Positions 8,574 through 17,471 of a DNA stretch of 64,000 bases are shown here, one piece after another. This DNA is from CAYJAY01 sp964368445. GTDB lineage: Bacteria > Bacillota > Clostridia > Oscillospirales > Ruminococcaceae. Position numbers and translations under genes: made by a program. The notes beneath the pieces are model-generated. The model ran no database searches. It was not told where the DNA came from and saw nothing but the letters and a program-made list of their open reading frames with translations. The stretch spans positions 74,111 through 138,110 of the forward strand of contig CAYJAY010000002.1 in the NCBI GenBank assembly GCA_964368445.1, read 5' to 3'. Position 1 is the stretch's first letter; every line of letters begins with the position of its first letter.

Positions 8574-9370
8574 CTGTTTTCTTCCTCCAGTCTGTCTAAA
8601 AGCTTGTTAGTCTTTTCAAGCGAATTAACTATATCATTATACTCGTTATAACAATCACTGTAAACTTCAATCATCACACAACCGTCATAGTTCATGTCTA
8701 AAAGCTTTTTAAAAAAACCCTCAAAATCGAAACCACCTTTAAACGGTAACAGGCAATCATTTTGGTCTGTATAATCGCTTATATGTATATGTTTTGTGTT
8801 TTGCCCCATAACTTCAAGCACTTCAAGAGGATCATGCCCCGAGCGAACAGCTTGTTTAATGTCAAGAACAAAACCAATTTCATCTAAAAGATTGTGTTTT
8901 AACTGATTGAGATAGCGATTGTTTGAGCTTTCGCTTCGCGCTACATTTTCCAAAATTACCGAAACATCATACTCTTTTGAATAATCGTTAATGCGCTTTA
9001 TTCTCTCGCCTGCCTTTTCATAACTTAACCTCGAGCCTTTGTAGTCTCCGTGGAGCACTATATATTTTGCGCCAAGAAACTTTGCCGCCTTAAAATACAT
9101 TTCATACTGCTCAATCCCGTCTTTAAACCTTGATTGGTATTCGGAAAAAAAATAAAGCGGTTCCATCTGACAGGTAAAAGGATGAATTGATACAACATTA
9201 ATGTCAAAGTCTAAAAGTTTTTTCTTTATCTTTTTTAAGTAATCCGGTTTAAGTTCGCTATATGTATTAAAAAAAATCTCGATATATTTAACATTTTTTG
9301 TTGCAAGAAAATCAATTGCGGTTTCAATTGTTCCGGGGTAAAAACTAGCTGTCGATATTCCGATATTCAA
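8570..9370 (-). CDS. Sugar phosphate isomerase/epimerase-like TIM-barrel protein
   Basis: About 266 residues of the AP-endonuclease 2/xylose isomerase-like TIM-barrel superfamily. Candidate metal ligands are the His of YIVLHGDYKG, the Glu of VILENVAR, the Asp of GFVLDIKQ, the HIHISDYT segment and the Glu of VMIEVYS. The frame opens with a GTG at 9415 lacking a ribosome binding site. A TTG at 9370 has AAAGG 9 nt upstream and gives the usual N-terminus (NIGISTASF), so I prefer it. The substrate cannot be named. It is translationally coupled to nrdR. Confidence 0.75.
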   Translation of the reverse strand: MNIGISTASFYPGTIETAIDFLATKNVKYIEIFFNTYSELKPDYLKKIKKKLLDFDINVVSIHPFTCQMEPLYFFSEYQSRFKDGIEQYEMYFKAAKFLGAKYIVLHGDYKGSRLSYEKAGERIKRINDYSKEYDVSVILENVARSESSNNRYLNQLKHNLLDEIGFVLDIKQAVRSGHDPLEVLEVMGQNTKHIHISDYTDQNDCLLPFKGGFDFEGFFKKLLDMNYDGCVMIEVYSDCYNEYNDIVNSLEKTNKLLDRLEEENR

Positions 9371-9492
9371 GTTGTGTTTCCTTTTTACATTGTTTTTAAC
9401 ACCCCCTGTCGCCACGGTTTAACCAAGCGACAGGACGTACTTAGTAAAATTAAAAAGTTTACATAGCACTGTGGTGTTTATGTTATGTTGAA

Positions 9493-10776
9493 TTATTTTG
9501 TTTCCAAAAGCTTTTCAAGCGATGCTATTTTTGTTGCAACACAGAAAAGCTCACACGCTGTCACAAGTTCCGACACAGGTGGAAACGACGGAGCTATTCG
9601 AAGGTTGCTGTCTTTGGGGTCACAGCCACCCGGATAAGTAGCTCCCGCCGGCGTCATTACAACTCCGGCTTGTTTACAAAGCTCCCCTATTCGTTTGGCG
9701 GTTCCTTCCATCGCAAAAAAGCTTACAAAATATCCACCCTTTGGGTTAACCCATTCCGCAATGCCAAGCGGTTTAATCTCTTTTTCAAGCATAGATATAA
9801 CGGCCTCAAATTTCGGTCGAAGAATGTCGGCATGTTTTTTCATAAGTGTCAAAACGCCGTCTTTGTTTTTAAGATATTTTGCATGGCGAAGCTGGTTTAT
9901 CTTGTCGTAACCTATCGTTGCAAACTTCATCGTTGCAACAAAATGCGCTATATTTTCTTCGCTTGAAGCCACCGCAGAAATACCTGCGCCCGCCGCAGTT
10001 ATCTTGCTTGTTGAGGTGAACTCATACACCCTGTTTTTGTTGCCATGCTTTTCGCAAAGTGAGATAATCTCGGGGATTTTTGGGGCCTCTCCGTCGATGC
10101 TGTGCACAACATATGCGTTGTCCCACATAATTGTAAAATCCGACGCAGCGGTTTTCATCGAAGCCAAGCGTTCGACCGTTTCATCAGAATACACTATTCC
10201 ATCGGGATTGGAGAACACAGGAACACACCAGATAGCTTTTATGCTGTCGTCGTTTGACACTAGCTGTTCAACCATGTCCATATCAGGGCCGTTTTCGGTC
10301 ATCGGAACAACAATCGGTTCAAATCCAAAATGTCCACTCACAGAAAAATGTCTGTCGTATCCCGGAGACGGACAAACAACCTTAACCTTGTCCAATTTCC
10401 CCCACGGGGTCTTGCTGTCTTTCATGCCTTTTATATACGCTATCGACATAACCTCATACATCAAGTTAAGACTTGCGTTTCCGCCAACAAAAACATTTTG
10501 CGGGTTGGTTCCGAGAATGTCTGCAAAAAGCTCTCTTGCTTCGGGGATACCCTCAAGTATTCCATAGTTTCGACAATCGACGCCTTTTTTGTCGCTAAAT
10601 CCGTCGGAAAAATCAATCTTATACATATCTTCGCAAAGATCAAGTTGTTGTTTGCACGGTTTTCCCCTCGACATATCAAGCGAAAGGTTTTTCGATTTAA
10701 ACGCCTCATAATTTTTACGCTCTACTAAAAGTTGTTGCTCGAGCTGTTCCTTTGACATAGAAAGATAACTTCCCAT
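9493..10776 (-). CDS. PLP-dependent aminotransferase (class Ic aspartate aminotransferase-like)
   Basis: About 427 residues. The N-terminal LSLDMSRGKPCKQQLDL and the overall layout match the Asp/MocR-type aminotransferase family (PF12897-like). The catalytic Lys is in TSTSKIT (about K258). WDNAYVVH carries the cofactor-ring Asp, and NLRIAPSFPP the substrate carboxylate Arg. It probably transfers an amino group between an amino acid such as aspartate and a 2-oxo acid. GGAGG sits 5 nt before the ATG at 10776; a TTG opens the frame at 10788. Confidence 0.88.
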   Translation of the reverse strand: MGSYLSMSKEQLEQQLLVERKNYEAFKSKNLSLDMSRGKPCKQQLDLCEDMYKIDFSDGFSDKKGVDCRNYGILEGIPEARELFADILGTNPQNVFVGGNASLNLMYEVMSIAYIKGMKDSKTPWGKLDKVKVVCPSPGYDRHFSVSGHFGFEPIVVPMTENGPDMDMVEQLVSNDDSIKAIWCVPVFSNPDGIVYSDETVERLASMKTAASDFTIMWDNAYVVHSIDGEAPKIPEIISLCEKHGNKNRVYEFTSTSKITAAGAGISAVASSEENIAHFVATMKFATIGYDKINQLRHAKYLKNKDGVLTLMKKHADILRPKFEAVISMLEKEIKPLGIAEWVNPKGGYFVSFFAMEGTAKRIGELCKQAGVVMTPAGATYPGGCDPKDSNLRIAPSFPPVSELVTACELFCVATKIASLEKLLETK

Positions 10777-10850
10777 CATTTCCTCCAAATTATATTTATT
10801 ATTTTTTTATTTTAATAATTATATTATAAACACGTTGCGCTTTTCAAGTT

Positions 10851-11930
10851 TTATTTGTAGCCAAGACTGATTCCAACTTTGTTGGCAACGTCAATCATCT
10901 GGTCTTCAAGCGGAACAAACTTTGTTTTTCCTGCAACATCGGCAAGCGGATTTGCAACAACTTGTTGGTTGCTCATCGCAACCGTGACGCCAAATATACC
11001 CTGTTCAACGAGATTAGCGGCGTATACGCCAAACCTAGTTGCCAGAACCCTGTCGTATGCCGACGGGCTCCCACCTCTTTGGATATGTCCCGGGATTACG
11101 ACACGCGTTTCAAACCCAGTCTTTGCTTGCAACTCCCTTGAAAGCGAGGTTGAAATGTTTGTAAAACCGTTTTGTTCACGATATATCGCGCGTTCTTTTT
11201 TCTTCATCTTTGACTCTTCCAAACTCATAGCTCCCTCTGCTACCGCAACGATTGAAAAAGAACTTTTTCTCGAAGCACGTTTTTCAATCGCCGAAGCTAT
11301 GCTCTCGACACAATATGGTATCTCCGGAATCAAAATTATATCCGCACCACCGGCAATGCCGGCATACAGCGTAAGCCAACCAACCTTGTTTCCCATTATC
11401 TCAACAACCATAACCCTTTTGTGGCTCGACGCGGTTGTGTGTACTCGATCGATAACCTCTGTCGCTATGTCCACCGCCGTATGAAAACCGAAAGTGACGT
11501 CGGTTCCATATATATCGTTGTCAATAGTTTTTGGAAGGCCAATGACATTAAGCCCTTCCGAAGCCAAAAGGTTTGCAGTTTTGTGGGTTCCGTTGCCTCC
11601 AAGCGTTAAAAGACAGTCGAGTTTATTTTTTTTATACGTCTCTTTCATCTCTTTAACTTTGTCAACGTTGTCACCTTCTACGACCCTCATAAGCTTATAT
11701 GGTGTTCTACACGTTCCAAGGATTGTTCCGCCCGTTGTAAGAATTCCCGAAAAATCTCTTCGTTTCATCTCGCGCACATCGTTGTTTATAAGCCCGTGAT
11801 AGCCGTCTATCACCCCGACAATCTCAACATCGTCTATCCGTTCGTAAAGAGCCTTTGCGACCCCTCTAATTGTCGCATTAAGGCCCGGGCAATCTCCACC
11901 ACTTGTTAAAATTCCGACACGTCTTTTCAT
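10851..11930 (-). CDS. pfkA: 6-phosphofructokinase (PfkA family), mixed-type active site
   Basis: A 359-residue glycolytic kinase phosphorylating fructose 6-phosphate. Conserved parts are GGDCPGLNA (11-19), PKTIDND (133-139), the MGNKVGWLTL region and the GHIQRGGSPSAYDR effector/substrate loop. Two residues matter for the phosphoryl donor. Position 104 (E. coli numbering) is Gly, as in ATP enzymes, while position 124 is Lys, as in PPi or group III enzymes. The Mg-binding Asp of the usual GGDG motif is Asn here (GGNGT, 111-115). Donor specificity therefore cannot be assumed. It is 63 bp downstream of the MazG-like gene on the same strand. Confidence 0.92.
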   Translation of the reverse strand: MKRRVGILTSGGDCPGLNATIRGVAKALYERIDDVEIVGVIDGYHGLINNDVREMKRRDFSGILTTGGTILGTCRTPYKLMRVVEGDNVDKVKEMKETYKKNKLDCLLTLGGNGTHKTANLLASEGLNVIGLPKTIDNDIYGTDVTFGFHTAVDIATEVIDRVHTTASSHKRVMVVEIMGNKVGWLTLYAGIAGGADIILIPEIPYCVESIASAIEKRASRKSSFSIVAVAEGAMSLEESKMKKKERAIYREQNGFTNISTSLSRELQAKTGFETRVVIPGHIQRGGSPSAYDRVLATRFGVYAANLVEQGIFGVTVAMSNQQVVANPLADVAGKTKFVPLEDQMIDVANKVGISLGYK

Positions 11931-11993
11931 AAAATTTTTACTCCTTTATTTTTTTATGTTTGAAAACTTCATTAACAAACTTAATTCTTTTAT

Positions 11994-12302
11994 TTAATTA
12001 TCGTTGTCTGACGAAATTTCGCCTTTATCGTCAAAACGTTTTTGATATTTCGATATGGCATTTTTAAGTGCTTGTTCGCTGTCTATTCCAAGGGTTGAGC
12101 ACAAAGCCAAAAGAGAAAACAAACAGTCTCCAACTTCTTCAACCGTATTGTGTGTCGCGGTTGGTTGTTGAGCTCCGTATTGGCTGCTTTTTAAAAGTTC
12201 TTTTCCAAGCTCGCCTATCTCGCTTACAACGTCAATATACCTTGAATTTGTGTCGCAATATATCTCGTGTTTGTTGATAAACTCAACCACCGTCTGTTGC
12301 AT
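11994..12302 (-). CDS. MazG-like nucleotide pyrophosphohydrolase
   Basis: About 102 residues of the all-alpha NTP pyrophosphohydrolase superfamily, which hydrolyses (d)NTPs to NMP and PPi. Metal-binding acidic residues are visible in SEIGELGKELL and in EEVGDCLFSLL, the paired EExxE/ExxD pattern. The frame opens at 12332, but the ATG at 12302 follows GGAGG by 8 nt and is preferred. It is likely a housecleaning enzyme, co-transcribed with the phosphofructokinase gene. Confidence 0.8.
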   Translation of the reverse strand: MQQTVVEFINKHEIYCDTNSRYIDVVSEIGELGKELLKSSQYGAQQPTATHNTVEEVGDCLFSLLALCSTLGIDSEQALKNAISKYQKRFDDKGEISSDNDN

Positions 12303-12375
12303 ATCTTTTTCCTCCAAAACCTTTATATACATAATATCATGATATTATCGCTCAAACAAATATTTTTACTTAATT

Positions 12376-12966
12376 TTATATATTTTTTTTAAACTTTTCA
12401 TTAAAAATTAAATAGACTCCGATTAAAAACACCATTATAGCTATCTTGTTGTAAAAATAAATTATAGTTCCACCCACGCAAAAAAAAGCTCCTAATAACA
12501 GATTTGCTTTTTTTAAACACATCTCCGCCTTGTCGAGCGGACAAACATATTTTTTAACAAATTCGGACACTATGTTTCCTCCGTCGAAGTCCCCTGCCGG
12601 AATTGAGTTAAAAAGAAAAAGAAAAAGATTTACCTCAATCGCTTGTGTGGCATCTGGGAAAAAGATCACAAGAAACGCTAAGCTAAACATGTTTGCAACT
12701 ATCCCGCCTGAATAGATAGCTATGTTTTTGTAAAAAGCCGTCATGCTATTTAGCTTGATAATCTCAATTCTTCCAAACCTAAAATTGATAGCTCTCGGTT
12801 TTGTATCAAATATATACATCGCCAAAAGATGCCCTGTTTCATGAATTAAAATAAACACCGCAAACAAAAATGTTTCGGTGTTTTTGTTTATAGTCAGAAA
12901 AAACAAGATAGCCAGAAACCAAATTGAAAATCCTATTTTAATTCCATTAACTTTGAAATCAATCAT
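12376..12966 (-). CDS. SpoIVFB-like site-2 (M50) membrane protease
   Basis: A 196-residue membrane metalloprotease. Catalytic HETGH is at 42-46 and the partner Asp lies in NSIPAGDFDGG (120-130), both inside predicted membrane helices. This compact form without a PDZ or CBS domain resembles SpoIVFB, which cleaves pro-sigma-K in the mother cell; the assignment to that exact role is inference. The start shares one base with the stop of a 72-aa membrane protein gene (TAATG), so the two are coupled. Confidence 0.82.
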   Translation of the reverse strand: MIDFKVNGIKIGFSIWFLAILFFLTINKNTETFLFAVFILIHETGHLLAMYIFDTKPRAINFRFGRIEIIKLNSMTAFYKNIAIYSGGIVANMFSLAFLVIFFPDATQAIEVNLFLFLFNSIPAGDFDGGNIVSEFVKKYVCPLDKAEMCLKKANLLLGAFFCVGGTIIYFYNKIAIMVFLIGVYLIFNEKFKKNI

Positions 12967-13184
12967 TATACAAGTCCCGATATGACGGCCAAAACCTCGT
13001 CAGTTTTAGTCGCAACCATATAATATATCGTTTTCAGATTGAAATACAAACTTGGAAACAGCATTTTTATAATCAAATATTCTGCAACGATAAAAACCGC
13101 AATCTTAATCTGTAGACTTTGCAAACAAAAAAACTCTGTCGTTAAACCTGATTTATGTTTTATATATTTTTTGTTACTTTTCAT
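12966..13184 (-). CDS. Small membrane protein coupled to the M50 protease
   Basis: A 72-residue protein with a basic N-terminus (about 1-13), one strong membrane helix (about 27-47) and a short tail. I do not recognise the family. It overlaps the GHL10 stop by 11 bp upstream and the protease start by 1 bp downstream, strong evidence that it is translated. In Bacillus the gene before spoIVFB encodes its regulator SpoIVFA (a much larger protein), so a regulatory or anchoring partner of the protease is a reasonable guess. Confidence 0.65.
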   Translation of the reverse strand: MKSNKKYIKHKSGLTTEFFCLQSLQIKIAVFIVAEYLIIKMLFPSLYFNLKTIYYMVATKTDEVLAVISGLV

Positions 13185-14427
13185 TTAACGTTACCTTAAC
13201 ACTGTTTAATGTCTCTAAAACCGCGGTTTCCACCTCGCTTTCAGGGTTAAACAAAGAATCATATCTAAAAAATGCTATCCCACTACAGCCGGCTTTGCGC
13301 ACCATTTCGATTTGGCGAGCTATTATATCATTATCGGCTTTCCACTCATCCACGCCATTTCCGGCAAATTCATCTTGTACTCCAACTTTATAAAAAGCAA
13401 TTCCGATTATAATGTCTTTGAGTTTAACAACATCTTGCCATTCTTTAAGTATCGCTTCAAACGGACTTGTTTCGTTTAAAAAACCATAATATATCTGGGG
13501 CGCAAAATAATCCGAGTAGTTTGCAACCGCCTGCATTTTATTTATGTCAAGATAATGTGTATTATAGTTTCTCTCGATCGAACCGTCCGGACTTATTCCA
13601 AAAGCAATGTCTTTGTCAAACGCTTTTATATCGTCATAAGCTCTTTCGATAATAGTGCTTATTCTTTCTCGTCTAAAATCTCCAATCGTTCTTGACGAAT
13701 TTTCGGCATCAAAAAACATGCTGTCAAAACTTTCGTCGGTTGTAGGATAAAAATAATCGTCTATATGAACGCCATCAACATCATAGTTTTCGATAATTTC
13801 CAAAACTATTTGTGAAAAAATTGCCTCGCTGTGGCTGCTTGAAGGGTTGATAAAAGAGCGTTGTTCAACCGAGGCAACTATCTCGCCATAATCCGTTTTA
13901 AGCGAATTAATATAGTCGACATTTTGCTTTGACTGTGAGCTACTTAACCTAAATGGGTTTAACCACGCATGTATCTTGATATTATTTTGTTTGCATTTTT
14001 CCACAACCATTCTGAAATAGTCCTCGTTATTTTGCTTTTCGGGATATGTAACCCCAAAAGCAGACGGCACTATCGTTGAGTTATAAAAAGCGTCGCCAAA
14101 CGCCCGAACATGAAAATACACATCGGTTGTTCCTATTGATTTCAAATTTTCAATCATCTTGTCAAGATTTTGTTCGAAACTATTGTTGCTCATATCCGAA
14201 AGCAATCCCGTTATATCGAGATAACTAACCCAAACAGCTACTATAAATTCGTCTTCCTGTTTATTCATGTTAAAAAATGTTTCAACAAATTCATCTTGTT
14301 GAACCAAAAAATCGGTTTCATTTAGGTTGTTTGAAACAGTTGAAATATTCTCACAATATCCGCAAGAAACTAAAATCACCACTAGTAAGATAACCGCTAG
14401 TATACAGCTATGTTTTATAAACAGCAT
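13174..14427 (-). CDS. GHL10 (DUF187) family glycoside hydrolase-like lipoprotein
   Basis: 417 residues with an N-terminal signal ending in a lipobox (LVSC, about 19-22), so it is predicted to be exported and membrane-anchored. The TIM-barrel domain (about 63-400) carries family motifs: VWVSYLDI, VYFHVRAFGDA, HAWLNPFR and DGVHIDDYFYP with acidic catalytic candidates. GHL10 proteins are predicted to act on cell-wall or other polysaccharides. It is the first gene of a tightly overlapping trio with the 72-aa membrane protein and the M50 protease. The ribosome binding site is weak (GGAA). Confidence 0.85.
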   Translation of the reverse strand: MLFIKHSCILAVILLVVILVSCGYCENISTVSNNLNETDFLVQQDEFVETFFNMNKQEDEFIVAVWVSYLDITGLLSDMSNNSFEQNLDKMIENLKSIGTTDVYFHVRAFGDAFYNSTIVPSAFGVTYPEKQNNEDYFRMVVEKCKQNNIKIHAWLNPFRLSSSQSKQNVDYINSLKTDYGEIVASVEQRSFINPSSSHSEAIFSQIVLEIIENYDVDGVHIDDYFYPTTDESFDSMFFDAENSSRTIGDFRRERISTIIERAYDDIKAFDKDIAFGISPDGSIERNYNTHYLDINKMQAVANYSDYFAPQIYYGFLNETSPFEAILKEWQDVVKLKDIIIGIAFYKVGVQDEFAGNGVDEWKADNDIIARQIEMVRKAGCSGIAFFRYDSLFNPESEVETAVLETLNSVKVTLNEK

Positions 14428-14489
14428 GAAGCAAAAATTCCTTTTTATCTATTCATATGCTGTTAACTTTTTATTAATACTAATTGCTA

Positions 14490-14518
14490 TTGACTTTTTC
14501 AACAATAAAGTATATAGT
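14490..14518 (+). promoter_or_regulatory. Sigma-A promoter of the GntR-ABC operon
   Basis: TTGACT (14490-14495), a 17-bp spacer, and TATAGT (14513-14518). The -10 box lies inside the palindromic operator. Confidence 0.75.
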
Positions 14519-14542
14519 GTATATATTGAACATATACACTAT
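14514..14542. promoter_or_regulatory. Palindromic operator, probable GntR (YtrA) binding site
   Basis: Perfect 11-bp arms ATAGTGTATAT (14514-14524) and ATATACACTAT (14532-14542), with 7 bp between. The site covers the -10 box and the expected transcription start, 16 bp before the regulator's start codon. Autorepression by the GntR protein encoded next is the natural reading. Confidence 0.78.
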
Positions 14543-14557
14543 TTCGGAGGTTATCAT

Positions 14558-14932
14558 GTGAACATAATTATTTCCAACGCAGATGGTCGCCCAATATACG
14601 AGCAGATCTACGATACGGTTAAAAATTCTGTTATTTCCGGAGAGCTTAAAAGCGGCGAAATTTTGCCATCAATTCGAAACCTTGCAAAAGACCTTAAAAT
14701 AAGCGTTATAACGACAAAGCGCGCATATGACGAGCTTGAGAAAGACGGGTTTATATATTCCGTAACCGGCAAAGGTTCGTTTGTTGCGGAAAAAAACATC
14801 GAGCTTGTTCGCGAAACCCATCTCAAAGAGATCGAGGAATATATTAAAAAGATACTGTTTCTTTCAAAAAGCCTCGACATCTCACAACAACAAATTATAG
14901 AAATGTTCAACATTTTGTCTAAGGAGGATTAG
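14558..14932 (+). CDS. GntR family regulator, YtrA type
   Basis: About 124 residues: an N-terminal winged helix-turn-helix (about 10-75, with RPIYEQIYDTVKNSVISGEL and LPSIRNLAKDL) and a short helical dimerisation tail. This is the YtrA subfamily layout, which usually controls a linked ABC transporter. The long frame opens at 14327, but the GTG at 14558 has GGAGG 7 nt upstream and gives the family's normal length. It is followed within 4 bp by the ABC ATPase gene. It probably represses its own operon through the palindrome at 14514-14542. Confidence 0.88.
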   Translation: MNIIISNADGRPIYEQIYDTVKNSVISGELKSGEILPSIRNLAKDLKISVITTKRAYDELEKDGFIYSVTGKGSFVAEKNIELVRETHLKEIEEYIKKILFLSKSLDISQQQIIEMFNILSKED

Positions 14933-14935
14933 AGG

Positions 14936-15796
14936 ATGTCTTTAAATATCGATGCGATTAATGTTAAAAACCTTTCAAAAACCTATCCCGATTTCTCGCT
15001 GTCAGGCGTTTCATTTTCCCTTCCAAAAGGCTGTATACTTGGGCTTATAGGGCAAAACGGAGCCGGCAAAACCACTGTGATTAAGCTTATCTTAAACACT
15101 ATTCGCCAAACCGGTGGAAACATTTCGGTCTTAGGAACAAACAACCACAGCAAAGATTTTGCCCAAACAAAGCAGGATATAGGGTTTGTTTTTGACCAAG
15201 CAAATTTCCCGCTTGTTTTGACACCACACAACATCAACACCATTATGAAGCGTGTTTATAAAAATTGGAGTTGTGAACAGTTTTTCGACTATTTAAAAAA
15301 ATTTAACCTGCCTGCCAAAAAGCCGTTTAAAGATTTTTCCAAAGGTATGCGCATGAAGCTTTCTATAGCAGTTGCTTTATCACATGGCGCAAAACTGCTT
15401 ATTTTGGACGAAGCGACAAGCGGCCTTGACCCCGTTGCACGCGAGGAGATACTCGACATATTAAACGAATTCACACGAGACGAAAACCATTCTGTTTTAA
15501 TCTCGTCACACATCACGAGCGACCTTGAAAAGATTTGCGACTATATTATGTTTTTAAAAGATGGAAAGCTTGTTTTATGCGAACAAAAAGATATGTTGCT
15601 TGAAAAGTATTCTCTTTTAAAACTAACTCAACAAGAATTTTTGTCTGTACCTACCTTTGCTATAGTCGCAAAGTTTGAAAAACCCTATGGTTTTGATCTT
15701 CTTGTGCAAAAACATTTGGTTTCCTCGGTTTTTCGGTCGGAACATTTTTCGCTTGAAGATTTAATTTTGTTGCTTTCAAAGGAGGGTTCAAGATGA
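14936..15796 (+). CDS. ABC transporter ATP-binding protein
   Basis: 286 residues. Walker A GQNGAGKTT (39-47), signature FSKGMRMKLSIA, Walker B LLILDEATSGLDP and the H-loop SSHITSDL are all intact. It belongs to the CcmA/YtrB-like group of exporters paired with small ABC-2 permeases. AAGGAGG precedes the ATG, and the stop overlaps the permease start as ATGA. The substrate is unknown; YtrA-linked transporters often respond to cell-wall stress. Confidence 0.92.
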   Translation: MSLNIDAINVKNLSKTYPDFSLSGVSFSLPKGCILGLIGQNGAGKTTVIKLILNTIRQTGGNISVLGTNNHSKDFAQTKQDIGFVFDQANFPLVLTPHNINTIMKRVYKNWSCEQFFDYLKKFNLPAKKPFKDFSKGMRMKLSIAVALSHGAKLLILDEATSGLDPVAREEILDILNEFTRDENHSVLISSHITSDLEKICDYIMFLKDGKLVLCEQKDMLLEKYSLLKLTQQEFLSVPTFAIVAKFEKPYGFDLLVQKHLVSSVFRSEHFSLEDLILLLSKEGSR

Positions 15797-16401
15797 CTGC
15801 TTTAATTATCAAAGATTTTTTGGTTATCAAAAAACAATATCTTAAATTTTTTATTTTTGCGATTGCATTTCTTGTGTTTAACACAAACGACTTCACTACA
15901 ACATTTTTGTATATTACCGGCGCACTGTTGCCGATTTCCGCAATTGCATACGACCAACAGACCAATTGGGACGACTATTGCATGGCTCTTCCTCTTTCGA
16001 TTAACCAGATTGTCATAAGCAAATATGTTTTAGGTATCCTAGCAACGGGTTTTATGTATGTTTTTGTTTCGGCACTAACATTTCTATCCAACTTAGTTTT
16101 CACACGATCGTTATCAGTTTTTTTTACTTTGACACCGCTTTACGGAATGATTTTTTCTCTTATGGTAATATCGTTTTATCTGCCTTTCATCATAAAATTT
16201 GGTGTTGAAAAAGCAAGGGTTATAGTTATTTTGCTTGGTGCTTTAATGGGTTCGGGAATAGCTTTGTTTGCATATTCAAACAGGTCGTTCAGTTTTGTTG
16301 TTTCGGGTTTTTCTCTTGTATCTATGTTTATAATAGCCCTTATTTTCACGGTTTGTTCAATTTTTCTGTCAATACATTTTTATAAAAAGAGATATAGTTA
16401 A
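15793..16401 (+). CDS. ABC-2 family transporter permease
   Basis: 202 residues with six predicted membrane helices and the N-terminal LIIKDFLVIKKQY plus WDDYCMALPLS segment seen in ABC-2 permeases of the PF13346 type. It is translationally coupled to the ATPase. With one permease gene the transporter would be a homodimer. It is the end of the GntR operon. Confidence 0.82.
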   Translation: MTALIIKDFLVIKKQYLKFFIFAIAFLVFNTNDFTTTFLYITGALLPISAIAYDQQTNWDDYCMALPLSINQIVISKYVLGILATGFMYVFVSALTFLSNLVFTRSLSVFFTLTPLYGMIFSLMVISFYLPFIIKFGVEKARVIVILLGALMGSGIALFAYSNRSFSFVVSGFSLVSMFIIALIFTVCSIFLSIHFYKKRYS

Positions 16402-16448
16402 TAATTTTCAAAAACGAATATTGGTTGCAAATCATCATATATTAAAAA

Positions 16449-16514
16449 GGAACAGTCTTTGTTGTTACGAGATAGCGAATTTTTGCCATCGTTCGAAACT
16501 TGATCGACTGTTCC
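16449..16514. terminator. Long hairpin terminator after the ABC operon
   Basis: GGAACAGTC (16449-16457) pairs with GACTGTTCC (16506-16514), followed by a T-rich tract (CTGTTTTATTTTTG). The 48-nt loop contains further short complementary stretches. It separates the convergent ABC permease and DHH genes. Confidence 0.6.
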
Positions 16515-16556
16515 CTGTTTTATTTTTGCTTTTATATTGTCCTCTTGCTTAAAAAA

Positions 16557-17471
16557 CTATTCGTGTTCTACAAGTTCTTTAAGCAAAGACGCAACTTTTT
16601 CATCCATCAATTCGTTAATAAACTGGCAAGTGCCAACAGCCCTGTGGCCGCCACCGCCATATTTAAGCATTAGCTTACCGACATCTACTTTAGAAGTGCG
16701 GTTTAAAACCGAATGTCCAACGGCACAGCTACATCCTCTTCCGACACGTCCGCTAACTATCCACACCGAAATGTTTTGTTTGGGATACATGCTATAAACC
16801 AAAAAGCGATTGCCGGAATAGATAGTCTCAAGCCCCCTAAGGTCACTTATGATAACATCGCCCTCAATGCGTGTATGTTCTTTTACCATCTCGATGAACT
16901 TTTCGTTTTGCTCCCAATATGCGTCCACACGTTCTTTTACATCGGGCATTTCAAGCATTTCTTCAATGCTCATAGTCAAACAACAATCGATTAACTTTTC
17001 CATCAACGCATAGTTCGAAATAGTGAAGTCTCTCCACCTTCCAAGGCCGGTTCTGGGATCCATTAAAAACCCCATTAAAATCCAACCGGTTGGGTTTTGT
17101 ATCTCGTCGATAGTTAGATCAGCTGAATCGACTTTATCAACAGCCCACATCATGTCGTCAAGACCCGGGAAAGTTTTTTCGCCGCCATAATATTCATAGA
17201 TTATCCTTGCGCAAGACGGGGTTATTCGGCTTTCACCGTTAAATTTACCCTCTAGTGCAAGTCTTTCATGTTCGCTTGAATGGTGGTCGAACCAAAGACC
17301 ACAACCCGGAACAAACGGAACGTTTGCTAGACAATCGTTTTCTGTTATCTCGATCAAGCCGTCTTGCAAATCTTTTGGATGCGCAAATTTCCAATTGTCA
17401 ATTATGCCTTGTTTTTTCAACAACGCAGCACAAGCAAGCCCGTCAAAATCCGATCTGGTTACTAATCTCAC
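16557..17471 (-). CDS. DHH family phosphoesterase
   Basis: 304 residues. Metal-binding motifs are SDFDGL (7-12) and FDHHSSEH (61-68, the DHH motif), with the C-terminal DHHA1 glycine motif GGGGHRAVGTCQF. Family members hydrolyse oligoribonucleotides, cyclic dinucleotide products or polyphosphate; which of these applies here cannot be told. The GTG start has GGAGG 9 nt upstream. Confidence 0.85.
   Translation of the reverse strand: MRLVTRSDFDGLACAALLKKQGIIDNWKFAHPKDLQDGLIEITENDCLANVPFVPGCGLWFDHHSSEHERLALEGKFNGESRITPSCARIIYEYYGGEKTFPGLDDMMWAVDKVDSADLTIDEIQNPTGWILMGFLMDPRTGLGRWRDFTISNYALMEKLIDCCLTMSIEEMLEMPDVKERVDAYWEQNEKFIEMVKEHTRIEGDVIISDLRGLETIYSGNRFLVYSMYPKQNISVWIVSGRVGRGCSCAVGHSVLNRTSKVDVGKLMLKYGGGGHRAVGTCQFINELMDEKVASLLKELVEHE

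Noticed and set aside
10851..11930. Assignment as a PPi-dependent phosphofructokinase
   Set aside because: Lys124-type PKTIDND supports it, but the Gly at position 104 does not; evidence is split, so only the family is called.
12966..13184. Calling the 72-aa protein SpoIVFA
   Set aside because: It occupies the same genomic place but is about a quarter of the length and lacks the LytM-like domain; only a positional analogy remains.
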